Positions 9,655-19,984 of a stretch of 64,000 nucleotides of DNA are shown here, piece by piece (the stretch's first letter is position 1; the number at the start of each line of letters is the position of its first letter). Source of the stretch: Trichomonas tenax (lineage: Eukaryota; Parabasalia; Trichomonadida; Trichomonadidae); contig JALKBU010000086.1 in assembly GCA_023091735.1 (NCBI GenBank), forward strand, positions 25,428-89,427. Direction: 5' to 3'. Position numbers and translations under genes: made by a program. The notes beneath the pieces were generated by a model. It searched no databases. It saw nothing but the letters and a program-made list of their open reading frames with translations, and had not been told where the DNA came from.

Positions 9655-11589
9655 ATGAATAATCCAACTGAGAACCACACAAGAAACATTTACACGTTGA
9701 TAGGTGACGAGAATTACACCGAAGCTATACGTCTGCTCGAGATTCAGCTGTCTAACTTCAAAGATTGCGTCGCTATTCACTCTTTGATCGCTTATTGCGC
9801 TTGGCAGATGGAGGATTACCAAAAGGCAGCGTCAGAGTACGGAAAACTCGTCGAACTCAATCCACAGAAAGATTCATACAAATTGCACCACGCAAACGCT
9901 TTATATAAAATCGAACAATACGATGAAGCAGCGAGAGTCTCGTTTGGAGTTCAGGATCCTGAACTTAAGCCTCAGGTCGTCGTCCTCCAAGCGGCAATTC
10001 GTTACGCACAAGAGGACATTCAATCTGCAAAATCAGGACTCGCGACAGCGGATCAAACAGATGTCGACGTTATGCTCGACAACGCGTGTATCCTGTATAA
10101 AGAGGACAGATTCGAGCAAGCTCTGGAAGTTTACATGGAAATCAAGAGAGTTCACGGTTTTATGCCTGAAGTCGCTTATTGCATCGCTCTCTGCTATTAC
10201 AGATTGAACAGGATAACAGAGGCCGTCCAAATGATCGCGGAAATTAAGGCCCAAGCAGGCCGTGCGCACCCAGAATTGCTTCGCAATGTTGTCGGTGATG
10301 CTGTTGACTTTGACGCACAGGGATTGATTTCTAAGGCCCGCGATGCTTTCTTTGTCGAAGGTGTCAATCTTTCTTCTGCGATTGAGTTTGATCAACATCA
10401 CAAGAAGGAAGCGAAGGACGCTCTCAAGGAATTACCGTGCCGCAATGAAGAGGAACTCGATCCTGTTACGTTACACAACACAGCCATCGTCAATATGGAA
10501 GATGATCCACAATCTGCCTTCACAAAACTTTCATTCCTCTTAAATCAGGAACCAACACCACCAGAAACATTTAGAAACCTTCTTCTCGGCTACTGCAAGT
10601 TCGAATATTACACTTACGCAGCAGATTTACTCGCTGAAAACATAGAGCGTGCTCATCAGTCAATGGACCCGCAGATGATCGATTTCTTGGATGCTTTGTT
10701 GCTCTGTGCCACATCAAAGGAAGAAGCTTACAGAAAATTCGACGATTTGTGCAAACAAAGAGCAGATTTGCTTCGCAGGCTCTACAAGGCTGTCGACGAA
10801 GCCCGCAAGACACACGATGATGTTCTTCAGACGCAGCTCACTCTCGAGTTCGAGGCAGGCGTCAACGATTTGATTCCTGTTTTGATGTCTCAGGCGAAGA
10901 TCTTCTGGGATATGGGAAGCTACGAACTCGTCGAAGTCCTTCTTCTCAAGTATATCGACTTCTGTGGCGAACACCGCACATGGAAATTGAACCTCGCACA
11001 CACATTCTTCATGGAGCCGGGAAAGTACCAGAACGCTATCGATTACTACGAGCAGCTCGTTCTCTATGAGCAGAACCTTTTGGATGTCGAAGCTATCATC
11101 GTTGCAAACCTTTGCGTTTCGTATGTCGTCATCGATCAGAACCGGAAGGCTGATACATTAATCAACAAGCTCACAGAGGAGGAAGCAGCAAAGAAGAAGG
11201 AAGATGAAGACGCCAAATTGATCCATCTTTCTATCATCCATCTCGTTATCGGTACACTTTACTGCGCAAACAAGAACTTCGATTTCGGTATCGATTACGT
11301 TTTCAAGGCTTTCAACCCAATGCACGAAAAGCTCACAGCAGACACATGGTTCTACGCCAAGAAGTGCCTCTTCGAGCTTCTCAGATGCCTCTCTCTCAGG
11401 CAGTGCGTTCTCGACGATGCAATGTTCAACAAGATCATCGAATTCCTCGACAACGTTGACAAGAACGGAAAGAAGATTGAATCTATCAACGACTTGACAA
11501 TCGACGCCAACGAGGCTCGCGAACACCAGACTGTCTCCTTCGAAGCACGTGTCATCAAGGCAATGCTTCTCAGACTCTATGAATTCTAA
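9655..11589 (+). CDS. IFT70: Intraflagellar transport protein IFT70 (TTC30/DYF-1)
   Basis: This 644-residue TPR protein spans the usual length of the TTC30/DYF-1 family (about 650-665). IFT70 is an IFT-B subunit that carries cargo along flagellar microtubules. Diagnostic blocks are ALYKIEQYDEAARVSF near residue 83, PELLRNVVGDAVDFDAQG near 205, EEELDPVTLHNTAIVNM near 265, PPETFRNLLLGYCKFEYY near 302, PVLMSQAKIFWDMGSYE near 408, and IIHLVIGTLYCANKNFDFGI near 525. The stop codon reads TAAA, a form tied to polyadenylation in T. vaginalis. Kinesin-2, the IFT motor, is encoded at 27811. Codon usage is GC-richer than the flanking DNA, as in CCT4. Confidence 0.9.
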   Translation: MNNPTENHTRNIYTLIGDENYTEAIRLLEIQLSNFKDCVAIHSLIAYCAWQMEDYQKAASEYGKLVELNPQKDSYKLHHANALYKIEQYDEAARVSFGVQDPELKPQVVVLQAAIRYAQEDIQSAKSGLATADQTDVDVMLDNACILYKEDRFEQALEVYMEIKRVHGFMPEVAYCIALCYYRLNRITEAVQMIAEIKAQAGRAHPELLRNVVGDAVDFDAQGLISKARDAFFVEGVNLSSAIEFDQHHKKEAKDALKELPCRNEEELDPVTLHNTAIVNMEDDPQSAFTKLSFLLNQEPTPPETFRNLLLGYCKFEYYTYAADLLAENIERAHQSMDPQMIDFLDALLLCATSKEEAYRKFDDLCKQRADLLRRLYKAVDEARKTHDDVLQTQLTLEFEAGVNDLIPVLMSQAKIFWDMGSYELVEVLLLKYIDFCGEHRTWKLNLAHTFFMEPGKYQNAIDYYEQLVLYEQNLLDVEAIIVANLCVSYVVIDQNRKADTLINKLTEEEAAKKKEDEDAKLIHLSIIHLVIGTLYCANKNFDFGIDYVFKAFNPMHEKLTADTWFYAKKCLFELLRCLSLRQCVLDDAMFNKIIEFLDNVDKNGKKIESINDLTIDANEAREHQTVSFEARVIKAMLLRLYEF

Positions 11590-11676
11590 ATGTTTTTTTT
11601 TAAAAAATCATACTTTAAGATGTTTTATTTCGGTCTTAGTCCAGTACTGTAAATTCTGTTTGTGAAAACATACATA

Positions 11677-13398
11677 TCAGGAATCTTCGTTGACAGCACT
11701 TTTCCTTCCGATGTTGTTACATTCGCCAAAAAACATTTTGTAAGGGTTATCACCTGTCTGCCACAATGTGATGACTTTGTTTGTTCCCTTCTTGATCTCC
11801 GCCTGGTGTGATGCGTCTGGTTTCTCGAGCTTGCAGAGGATGTAGTTATCCTTGTGGACCCTGATATCGCAAGGAACAGTTCCAAGCATTAATGTAACAT
11901 TGTTGTGATCATACTTGAGGAAGTCGCTGCCTGTAATTGCGACGAGATTCTGGCCATTGATTGGCCCTCTGTCTGTGAATAAGTCTGAAACACCGAAGAC
12001 TTCGATGAGCTCTCTGTTAGCACAGACAGTGCCGGCAGGTGGACACGTGATGGAACCGGCATATCCGTTGAATTTCACCTGGTAACCATCCTTCTTGCAG
12101 AATGTTTCGATGCCTTCAACAACGAGCCTGACTTTCTTGTCTGTTCCGCACCACGCCTGATAGCACTTCGGCTCAGCGACTAAACCGCCTGTTACCGATT
12201 TTTGCAATGTTGAAAGTGCGCAAGTGGAGTTTTCAACGAAAGATTCGCCGTATGTCTGATAGTTATATCCTGGCGAGTTCTCGAGTTTCCTCTGCAAGCC
12301 AGACTCTCAGAGGTCTCTACATGAATACCACGGCAGGATGAGGTTGGCGTAATCAAGGAGATCATCAGAACCGACTTTGTTCTGGCTGTTTGGATTGTAC
12401 CATCCCTGATGCCCAGAGCTTGAAACTTCGGCCCAATCCATGAGGGAGCAGACACCAGCGTATGTGTAGTCATAGAAGCAGGTGTTGAGGGCTTCGGAGG
12501 AGCAAAGATAACTTGCAGGGAATGATTTTTGCGGTGGCTTCAAAATGATTTCTTCTGTGATCTCAAGTTTAGTGTTTAACTTGTCATTGAGATAGACAAA
12601 ATCCTCGATTAACTCTGTGGATGGAATGTACCACTTGGTGTCCAATAGTGTGTTATAGAAGATCGGACTTAACCAGCCCGGGCCGTAAGTTCTGCCTTGC
12701 ATCAAATCTGTGAAGAAAAGTCTTTCGTTTGGATGTGATCCAGCTGTGCCAGAAGTACCTCCATCTTCGATTTCGAGACCCAAATTCGTCTTAGTTCTGA
12801 TGTGGAATCTTTCGTTGACCTATTCCGTCAATCTTGGCGTATTTAAGAAAACATGACCAATATCTCCTTCGTAAGCCCTAAGTGATTCGATACTGTCGAC
12901 ACCAGAAAGAATATTTCCATCTTTGTCAGTGTATTTGAGGGCTGGCTGATTATCTTTTGTCTTGAAATATCCAAAATGAGATGAACTGAATGATAAGATG
13001 TGATTAAGTTCATGAATAACGGTCATGACGAACTGGCGACTTCCAGATTCAATAGTTTCAGCCGCTGCTGGAAGTTTTGAAGGATTTACAAAAATCTCGC
13101 CAGTGGTTGGTCTTCCTGCTTGTCCTCTGCTTTTTGTACGCGCGAAAGCGAGACCTGATAAACCTGGATCAAATGCACCGCCTCTTGCGTAAACTGTGAT
13201 CGTAAGTCCTCCAGTTAGCCCTGGGACCAGTCTAATTCTCGTTGCTAGGAATATTTGCAAACCTGCATGTTTCAATTCGTCTTCAGATGAACTAAATAAT
13301 TCAATTGCAGGAGTTATGATATCTAACTCATGAAAATAGACTGTATTCACATCTGAAATCGAAATTAGCTTGCATATAACCAATGAAATTGCATGCAA
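11677..13398 (-). pseudogene. GP63-like (M8, leishmanolysin) metalloprotease pseudogene
   Basis: A single minus-strand frame encodes about 570 residues of an M8 zinc metalloprotease. It contains the HEXXH site in VIHELNHILSFSSSHFG, the family block EDGGTSGTAGSHPNER, a candidate Met-turn in CSLMDWAEVSSSG, and a Cys-rich C-terminal region. It is broken by two in-frame stops, TAG at 12820-12822 and TGA at 12307-12309. It has no ATG start: the 5' end runs directly into a hairpin array beginning at about 13403. No frameshift is needed to read through. The codon usage is still that of a well-expressed gene, which suggests recent loss. The family is surface-associated and greatly expanded in trichomonads. 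Confidence 0.85.
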
Positions 13399-13402
13399 CG
13401 TG

Positions 13403-13885
13403 TTCCATATTGTGTGATCCCAGATGTTTGAGCAGTAGCAGAGTTTTTTGTATTTATTTAAAAAAAAGTTAATTTTAGATGATTCTGGACTATTTCAAAA
13501 TATCCAGGAATACTGGTGCTAGAATGACTGCCTATTGATGGGTAGTGGATCTAACACTAGCATTCCTGGATATTTTGAAAAAGTCCAGAATCTCAAATTA
13601 TCTGCACTTTTATTTTTATTTTTAGCTGAAATCACAGTGCTGCTCAATAATATGGGGCAGTTCTATCATGTATCAACCCTGTATGATGGAGCAGCATTGA
13701 GATTTCAGCCAAAAACGCCTCTCAGAATATCACTAAAGTGTTGATGCCAAAAATTCTGTTGCTGCTCAAGCATGTGGGGTTATTCCATATTGGAGTGATC
13801 CCGCATACTTGAGGAACAGCAGAATTTTTGGCATTTATTTAAAAAAGAGTTGAACTTTTTCGGAATATCCAGGAATGCTGGTAAT
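13403..13885. repeat. Tandem array of three inverted-repeat hairpins
   Basis: Hairpin 1 has arms 13481-13522 and 13551-13592 (38 of 42 bases pair). Hairpin 2 has arms 13625-13645 and 13689-13709 (19 of 21). Hairpin 3 has arms 13745-13774 and 13804-13833 (26 of 30). The segment 13403-13470 is a direct repeat of 13783-13855, that is the loop and 3' arm of hairpin 3. After hairpin 3 the 5' arm of a hairpin-1-like unit begins and stops at about 13885. The array is therefore a tandem repeat of about 380 bp whose two ends fall in hairpin loops. It abuts the truncated GP63 pseudogene. No coding sequence is visible in it. Confidence 0.8.
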
Positions 13886-14400
13886 GGGAATCACGTCTAA
13901 CTAAATGAATATTAATATTTATTTCTAAGTTGCTGTTGACTATAACATTGTTTAAAAGTATTAGTATAAATCAATTCAAAGATATGAAGATTTTTATTGG
14001 TCCGAGCGGGATTTATAAAAATAAGGTTAAGAGAGTCACAAATTATATCGGCAAATAATTTCGTTTATGCCATCAAATTACATATATCTATTCAATCAAA
14101 TTAAATTTAAATTAATACCGATTTGTAACTCTAGGATGCCATTTCACTTCTTTTATTATTTATATCAAAGTGTTTTTATTGTAATTAAATAAATACTAAA
14201 TATCATTATTGTAATTATTTATTGTAGTACTACATAAAAATATCATTTAATTCTGCGAATATACCATTTTTATGCTATAACCTCTTTTCCTCTTTTCTTT
14301 TGCTCTTGAAAACCTGAAAGCCATAACCATTAAATATGAAATATGATCTATTTTTTAATATGAGAAATACCTATTACTGAATTTACAAATAGCACATAGA
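13886..14400. other. AT-rich intergenic region
   Basis: Very AT-rich DNA between the hairpin array and the TATGCATAT repeats. I see no gene or repeat. Confidence 0.5.
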
Positions 14401-14620
14401 ACAAGTATATGCATAAAACAACGCAATATGCAATTATGTGCCTTATATACATATGAATTTAACATACGCATTTAACTTATACATATGCATATGGAAACCT
14501 ATATGCATATAGAATTCTGTGTGCATATGAAATCCTATATGCATATAAAACATATATGCATATGGAGGCCGGAAATACATATAGGTCACCTAGTTGCAAA
14601 CCAAAAAATTATATGCACAA
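14401..14620. repeat. Cluster of ATATGCATAT-like palindromes
   Basis: About ten copies of TATGCATA or one-base variants occur in roughly 200 bp. In the core (14480, 14501, 14521, 14537, 14553) they recur about every 16-21 bases, separated by short variable spacers. The unit is a perfect palindrome. Confidence 0.6.
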
Positions 14621-14807
14621 GGGTCTATTTATTTACAACACTTTACATGACAAAAAGTCATGTTCGAAGTCAAAAATGTTACCAATTGTCCCTCGCATAA
14701 AACATATAGTTTAGGAGGCAAGAATCTAAAATCGAATAAATTTATCATAAAAATACTAAAATTTCAGCATTATAAAAGAATACTTTAGAAAAAAGAAATT
14801 TCGTAAT

Positions 14808-15248
14808 TTAAGCAGATTCACCCTTCTTTCTTCTCTGATAGTTCTCGTTTGTGACGGAGAATGTAACGCCCCCGCGCTGAAGAAGTGGATATGGAACGCC
14901 AGAGCCGCATATGAAGAAAATAATAAGGTAGAATATCGAAAGGACAATGAAAATAACAAATGTGGCAATGCCGAGTGCGTCTTTGTTGAAAAAGTTGACA
15001 CCCATGAATAAGAAGAAGAGAGATTTGCCCCAAGATCTGAAAAGGAATGCGAAGTACTTGAAGAAGTCGAAAACGAATAATTCAACGAGAATACAGATCA
15101 AACCTAGGAAAATGCCAAACACACATTGGAAGCAGGACATCCAGCTCCAAGAGTTTTTGAAGAGGATGATGAAGCTGACGATTAAAGCGTAGCAGCCACC
15201 GCAGATTGCTAAAATCTGCATTAAAACGCCTATATCACATGTTACCAT
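14808..15248 (-). CDS. COPI-associated / TVP15-like membrane protein
   Basis: This 146-residue protein has four hydrophobic segments, at about residues 6-30, 38-62, 74-92 and 93-115. A basic, Tyr-containing cytosolic tail ends NYQRRKKGESA. The layout matches the COPI-associated protein family (yeast Tvp15), small Golgi and vesicle membrane proteins of uncertain function. The block CVFGIFLGLICILVELFVF followed by WGKSLFFLFMGV is typical of the family. A shorter protein of unrelated four-helix type is the alternative. Confidence 0.72.
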   Translation of the reverse strand: MVTCDIGVLMQILAICGGCYALIVSFIILFKNSWSWMSCFQCVFGIFLGLICILVELFVFDFFKYFAFLFRSWGKSLFFLFMGVNFFNKDALGIATFVIFIVLSIFYLIIFFICGSGVPYPLLQRGGVTFSVTNENYQRRKKGESA

Positions 15249-16617
15249 TTTTTTGATTTATGATCATTTCACTTCAACCTCTGTCAAACCGTTTTATTTT
15301 ATTGAAAATCTTACTTTATTCCATTTTCTTTTATTTCTATATATTTGGATTATTTGAAATACGTAAACTTCTCAAACTTTGTCACGTTATAATAGAAAAA
15401 TAATAATCTCACTTTTTCTTATAAAAAATAGTATTTCTGACTAAATCAGACTTATACCTGTGATATTTTGGCGTTGTCGGCCCTGATTTTGCTGATTTTT
15501 TAATGCATTCTCGTTCAACATTTTGGAGATTTGATTTTACTGCATGAGGTTATCAGGAAATACAGTTTTGGAACTGATTATGATGAAAAAACATGTTTTT
15601 ATAAAGGTTTATCATTTTTTATATGATTCTTTTTGTCCTCATTGTCAAATGAACCAAAACTTGCCATGCAATGATCTGTTGCATTAAATATACTTCATCT
15701 TATTGTTTTTTATTGATATCAAATGTCGATCTTCATTAATAATTAGATTTATCTTTATTCCTCATCATGAAACATCATAATTTTCTATTTTATATATGAC
15801 CATATGCATGAGCATCTTTAATTCCTAATATTTGAATTATTAATCGCATTTCAAGACTTTTCAATTTATAAGTGTATTGACTCCATTTTTTGGGATTTAG
15901 CGACCAAAATTGGTGAATTTAGAATGTCATACATATGTGCGATATATAAAGATGCCTTTAGTTACCCGACCAAACGGTTAGAGGCACTTTTTGTATCAAT
16001 TTTTTTACACTTATCGTCTGTATATGACTAAAATTGTGTTCGCAATGATATATTAAAGTTTTAAAATTGAAATAATTTGTAAAGTTTGGATTTATTTTGA
16101 ATTTTGCCTTCCATTTTTGGTTATATTCTTGGTCAATCAAGCTTAAGCTATTCAAGTGCACTCACAGCCGGACAGAACTGTCTTCTAATAATACATTTTT
16201 AACTCATAATAGTAAATAAGAAAATATCTATATTTTTAAATATCATTTTATATACTACTGACACATCACTGAATGGATCAACATAAGCGACAATAGTAAT
16301 ATCCAACCGGAGAGTGTGTATTCCTATCGTCACTAAAGCATATTGATCATACTGGCAATGTTGTCTGTGGACACTGGAAGTCAATACACTTCTTTCAATT
16401 TTGATTTTATTTTTAATTACATTATGTGAATTGTTGAATAGTTCTTGAGTTTGAAGATTTAAACCTTTCATTTTTTAATGAGGATGGAAAATTGCTTCGT
16501 AAAAAATTTACGTGGCATAATTCTGATTGTCTTTAATCCTCATTGATGTAGCCATCAGCTATATAAGTGGATTAATATTTTAAAGTTTTTTTTGCTCATT
16601 TTTAAAACGTCTCATTA
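15249..16617. other. Divergent intergenic region with one promoter motif
   Basis: AT-rich DNA between divergent genes. It contains TTTACGTGGCA at 16507-16517, a variant of the recurrent upstream motif about 100 bases before the 16618 gene, and TCATTA at 16612-16617 directly before that ATG. Two short minus-strand open frames near 15958-16161 and 16199-16471 show no recognisable family and are not called as genes. Confidence 0.5.
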
Positions 16618-18075
16618 ATGAGCGATTTTTTGATATCATCAACACGAAAAGAAGACAGATTAGGAATGGGGGATCATGATAACGGGGAACCAAGTGTTAT
16701 GGATTTACTGAATTATGAGAAAGTTATTGCAGATTTTATTAATCAAACAAATGAAAATGCTTTAAATCCAGAAACATTGATAGAATTACATTCAAATAGA
16801 CGATTCTTTAGGTGCATGACATATGACAGAATGAAGATACTTTTAGAAACTGATTTTATTAAAGCAATCATGGAATATAAAAAATATTACGAATATATTC
16901 ATTTAATAATCGATATAATAACATCACTTTCCTATGAAAAATCACCATTTTTCCAATTACTTTGTGATAATGGATTATTGAATATATTTTTACCAAAAAC
17001 ATCATGGATACGCTTCTTTGCACGCGAAACAGGAATAAGAGCATCAAATTATCCTTCTAAAGACCAATTAATGGAAGCAGTAAGCATAAATAATGCCAAA
17101 ATAATTGCATTTTTCAATCTCTTGACTCGAATTTCGATCTCTTTTCCTGACTTTGTGGACGAAATATTGGAAGCTGATGGACAAAGGAATGAAATAATGT
17201 TCATTATAATGGAGAATGTTGCTGTTGTTCCTAAACCAATACCAGAAAATGAAATATTTAAGTATACAACAGCTGTTGAAACATTTTATTATTTAGTTCA
17301 ACACAACAACTATTTCATCAATCAGTATTACAGAATGCTTTATAAAATGATTGAGAATTCGTTCTCCGAGCAAATAAAAGGAGTTAGGTATACATCGATA
17401 ATGACAATGAATCTTCTTAAGCTTTTCTGTCAAGAAGCTGAAGCAGTTCAAAATTTGGGAATTAGAAGTTATCAATTGAATTTTATTGTTTCTATTTTAA
17501 GCATTGGAAGCGATGAGGAAAAGAAAACATGTTTGGATATGTTGATAGCAATGGCTGATTACGAGTATTTTGTTCGTTTGCTGATGCAAATCAATTTCAT
17601 ACAAAATTCATTCTCTTACTGCAAAGAAAATGAACAATTCGCGCCACAAATATGGCAAGTTATTGCAAACATGATGAACGAATGTTTAGATGACATTCTC
17701 GACATATATGGATTCATGGATAACTTAATAGATGCTGTCGTAAATAGAAGTATTATCGAATCAATGTCAGCGTCTCTTTGCGTCTGCAATATCATTTCTA
17801 ACAAAGATTTAGATTATATTTCTCGAGTAATATCTGACGATGTGATAGTGGCAATGCTTGATTACCTGTCGGAAAACAACATGATATTTGTTAAGATTAT
17901 GCTACTTGCATATAGAGACATAATTATCAAAGAGAGAAACTCAAATCAAAACAGATTTATCAAGTTTTTGTCTGAAGAGTCAACATTCGAACAAATCGAA
18001 CAATATTGTAATTATAAAGATGAAGAGATCCAACAAACAGCAAATGAGATCATAAAGATGCTAAATGATGTATAA
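16618..18075 (+). CDS. Armadillo-like helical repeat protein, function unknown
   Basis: This 485-residue all-helical protein has repeated two- and three-helix units through its whole length, of the armadillo/HEAT-like type common in trichomonads. No catalytic motif, signal peptide or membrane segment is seen. A TCATTA initiator-like element touches the ATG. It ends in TAAA and is convergent with CCT4, only 50 bases separating the two stop codons, so the transcripts probably overlap at their 3' ends. A scaffold or adaptor role is inference from fold alone. Confidence 0.75.
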   Translation: MSDFLISSTRKEDRLGMGDHDNGEPSVMDLLNYEKVIADFINQTNENALNPETLIELHSNRRFFRCMTYDRMKILLETDFIKAIMEYKKYYEYIHLIIDIITSLSYEKSPFFQLLCDNGLLNIFLPKTSWIRFFARETGIRASNYPSKDQLMEAVSINNAKIIAFFNLLTRISISFPDFVDEILEADGQRNEIMFIIMENVAVVPKPIPENEIFKYTTAVETFYYLVQHNNYFINQYYRMLYKMIENSFSEQIKGVRYTSIMTMNLLKLFCQEAEAVQNLGIRSYQLNFIVSILSIGSDEEKKTCLDMLIAMADYEYFVRLLMQINFIQNSFSYCKENEQFAPQIWQVIANMMNECLDDILDIYGFMDNLIDAVVNRSIIESMSASLCVCNIISNKDLDYISRVISDDVIVAMLDYLSENNMIFVKIMLLAYRDIIIKERNSNQNRFIKFLSEESTFEQIEQYCNYKDEEIQQTANEIIKMLNDV

Positions 18076-18125
18076 AGTTTAAATTATATTTCTTTATTTT
18101 TTAGTCAAAACGAAGAATAAGTTTT

Positions 18126-19736
18126 TTACCGTGTGGCGAGGATATCATCGACCTTGAGGATCATACGAACTGTTTCACTAGCGAATGATACAGCGCTCTT
18201 TGTAACCAAATATGGCTGAAGGACTTCTTCTTCCTTCATGTCAGCGGGTCCGCATGCAACGACGGAAACGCCATGGTACATCTTTCCGCTCGTGTGGGCT
18301 TCTCTGAGCTGTGTGACGACATCAAGTGGAGCAAGGCCAGCGTTTTCAGCAAGTGTGTATGGAACAATGTCAAGGGAGTCAGCGAATGCTCTGATGCAGT
18401 GACCGATCTCACCGCCAATTTCATCAGCCTTTCTGGCGAGCTTGATGGCGAGCTCTACTTCTGGAGCACCACCACCTGGCAACAAATAGCGCTCGTAGAC
18501 GAGGGAGCGGATAACGCAAAGAGCGTCGTGGAGGGAACGCTCTGCCTCACCGATGATGAGCTCGTTGGAGCCTCTGAGGAGAACTGTAACTGTCTTGGAG
18601 ACCTTCTTGAGGCCCATGATCTTGATGATAGCGCCGCCGGCTGTTGTGACTTCCTCGACTGTTTCAGCGAAGCCGAGCTTGTCAGCAGACAAACCTTCGA
18701 CGGAGGCGATTGGCTGGCAGCCGATTGTGCGGCAGACGAAGTCAACCTCGTCACGGTCGATGTCCTTGACGACGATGATGCCCTTCTTGGAAAGGAAGTG
18801 AAGAGCTGTGTCAGAAATGGCATCTCTCAAGACGGACTTCTGGAGAAGGATGACATTGGCACCTGTCTTAGCGATGGCGTTGACCATGTTAAGGATGTAC
18901 TTGCGCTGCTCACGCTGGACGCGATCCATCTGTGCATAGTCGTTGAGAATGACCTGGGACTCCATATCTGTCTTTGGTGGAGAGATCTGGAACTGGATGA
19001 GAGCGATCTTAGCGTTGTTGATCTTTCTAGCATCTCCGCTCTGTCTCTGGAAGTGGTGTGGGAAGACGACACCATCGACGAGCTCAGAGTCATCGATAAC
19101 GCCTCCGACGCGCTGAACGACGCGGATATCGTTAAGATCGACGTGCTTTCCATCGTGGACGCGGAGAACTGCGTCAACAGCGAGTGGTGCGAGAATATCG
19201 CTCCACTGTGAAGCAAGCTTCGAAGAAAGTGATGTACGTGCAGAGTCAATCAAGATTTCTCTTTCCTGCTCTGTAAATGTCTCACCCTGACCGAACGGGA
19301 TGCGCATTTGGTCGAGGGTCTTGATCGCCTCCTCTGTTGTGATGCGGAGAGCATCAGAAACAAGTGAAGGATGGAGTTTTCTTTCGAGAAGAGTCTTGCA
19401 AGCTGAAAGGAAGGCTCCAGCGAAGATAACGACAGATGTTGTACCATCGCCAGCAGCGACATCCTGAGCCTGGCTCATTGAGACCATTAATTTGGCTGCT
19501 GGATGTGCAGCGCCCATGTGCTTGAGAATTGTAGCGCCATCGTTTGTAATGATGACTTCTCCGTTCTTTTCTTGGATGAGTTTGTCCATACCACGTGGGC
19601 CTAATGATGAGCGAACAGCATCCGCGACGCTCTTGGCCGCGAGGATGCACGACATGCGGACGTCTGTCGGGCGGTCTTGGCCTTGAAACGCGGGTGGGTT
19701 TGTTGCGCTGGCAGCAGGAGCTGATTGCTGTGACAT
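18126..19736 (-). CDS. CCT4: T-complex protein 1 subunit delta (CCT4)
   Basis: This 536-residue group II chaperonin subunit belongs to the cytosolic TRiC/CCT ring that folds actin and tubulin by ATP hydrolysis. The nucleotide-binding motifs are intact: SSLGPRGMDKLIQ near residue 44, TNDGATIL at 64-71, GDGTTSVV at 96-103 and LPGGGAPEVELA near 419. The delta assignment rests on PPKTDMESQVILNDYAQMDR, KSVLRDAISDTALHFL and SNELIIGEAERSLHDALCVIR, which match CCT4 better than other subunits. Length is normal for the family. The stop reads TAAA. Codon usage is clearly GC-biased compared with neighbours, as expected for a highly expressed gene, and this creates a long antisense open frame that is not a gene. 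Confidence 0.93.
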   Translation of the reverse strand: MSQQSAPAASATNPPAFQGQDRPTDVRMSCILAAKSVADAVRSSLGPRGMDKLIQEKNGEVIITNDGATILKHMGAAHPAAKLMVSMSQAQDVAAGDGTTSVVIFAGAFLSACKTLLERKLHPSLVSDALRITTEEAIKTLDQMRIPFGQGETFTEQEREILIDSARTSLSSKLASQWSDILAPLAVDAVLRVHDGKHVDLNDIRVVQRVGGVIDDSELVDGVVFPHHFQRQSGDARKINNAKIALIQFQISPPKTDMESQVILNDYAQMDRVQREQRKYILNMVNAIAKTGANVILLQKSVLRDAISDTALHFLSKKGIIVVKDIDRDEVDFVCRTIGCQPIASVEGLSADKLGFAETVEEVTTAGGAIIKIMGLKKVSKTVTVLLRGSNELIIGEAERSLHDALCVIRSLVYERYLLPGGGAPEVELAIKLARKADEIGGEIGHCIRAFADSLDIVPYTLAENAGLAPLDVVTQLREAHTSGKMYHGVSVVACGPADMKEEEVLQPYLVTKSAVSFASETVRMILKVDDILATR

Positions 19737-19984
19737 TTAAAAAAAATTGCCCGTTTAAATATTATTTTCTTAACTTCATCTTGCTACTTTGCGATTTTTT
19801 ATTAAATATAGAACCTACATGGCCCATACAGCCTATATAACCCAGAAAATCGATTTGGCCACTTATGAAGTGTTTATTGGTCCAGCAACTTCAGAGGTAT
19901 AGTCTGGCTATTTAGCGCCAAATGTAGCTGTTTTTCACTACACACGCGTATTTCGTTACCATTCTATAGTGAAATGCACTGATT

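Noticed and set aside
11677..13398. GP63 frame as evidence for stop-codon reassignment or readthrough
   Set aside because: The two internal stops differ (TAG and TGA), other genes here end normally with TAA and TGA, and the start is missing. Pseudogene is simpler.
15958..16471. Two minus-strand open frames of 67 and 90 codons
   Set aside because: AT-biased composition, no family, no promoter motif in the right place; not supported as genes.
18273..19211. A 312-codon open frame on the plus strand opposite CCT4
   Set aside because: It lies wholly antisense to a strongly conserved gene with GC-biased codons, which creates open antisense frames. Its translation has no recognisable domain.
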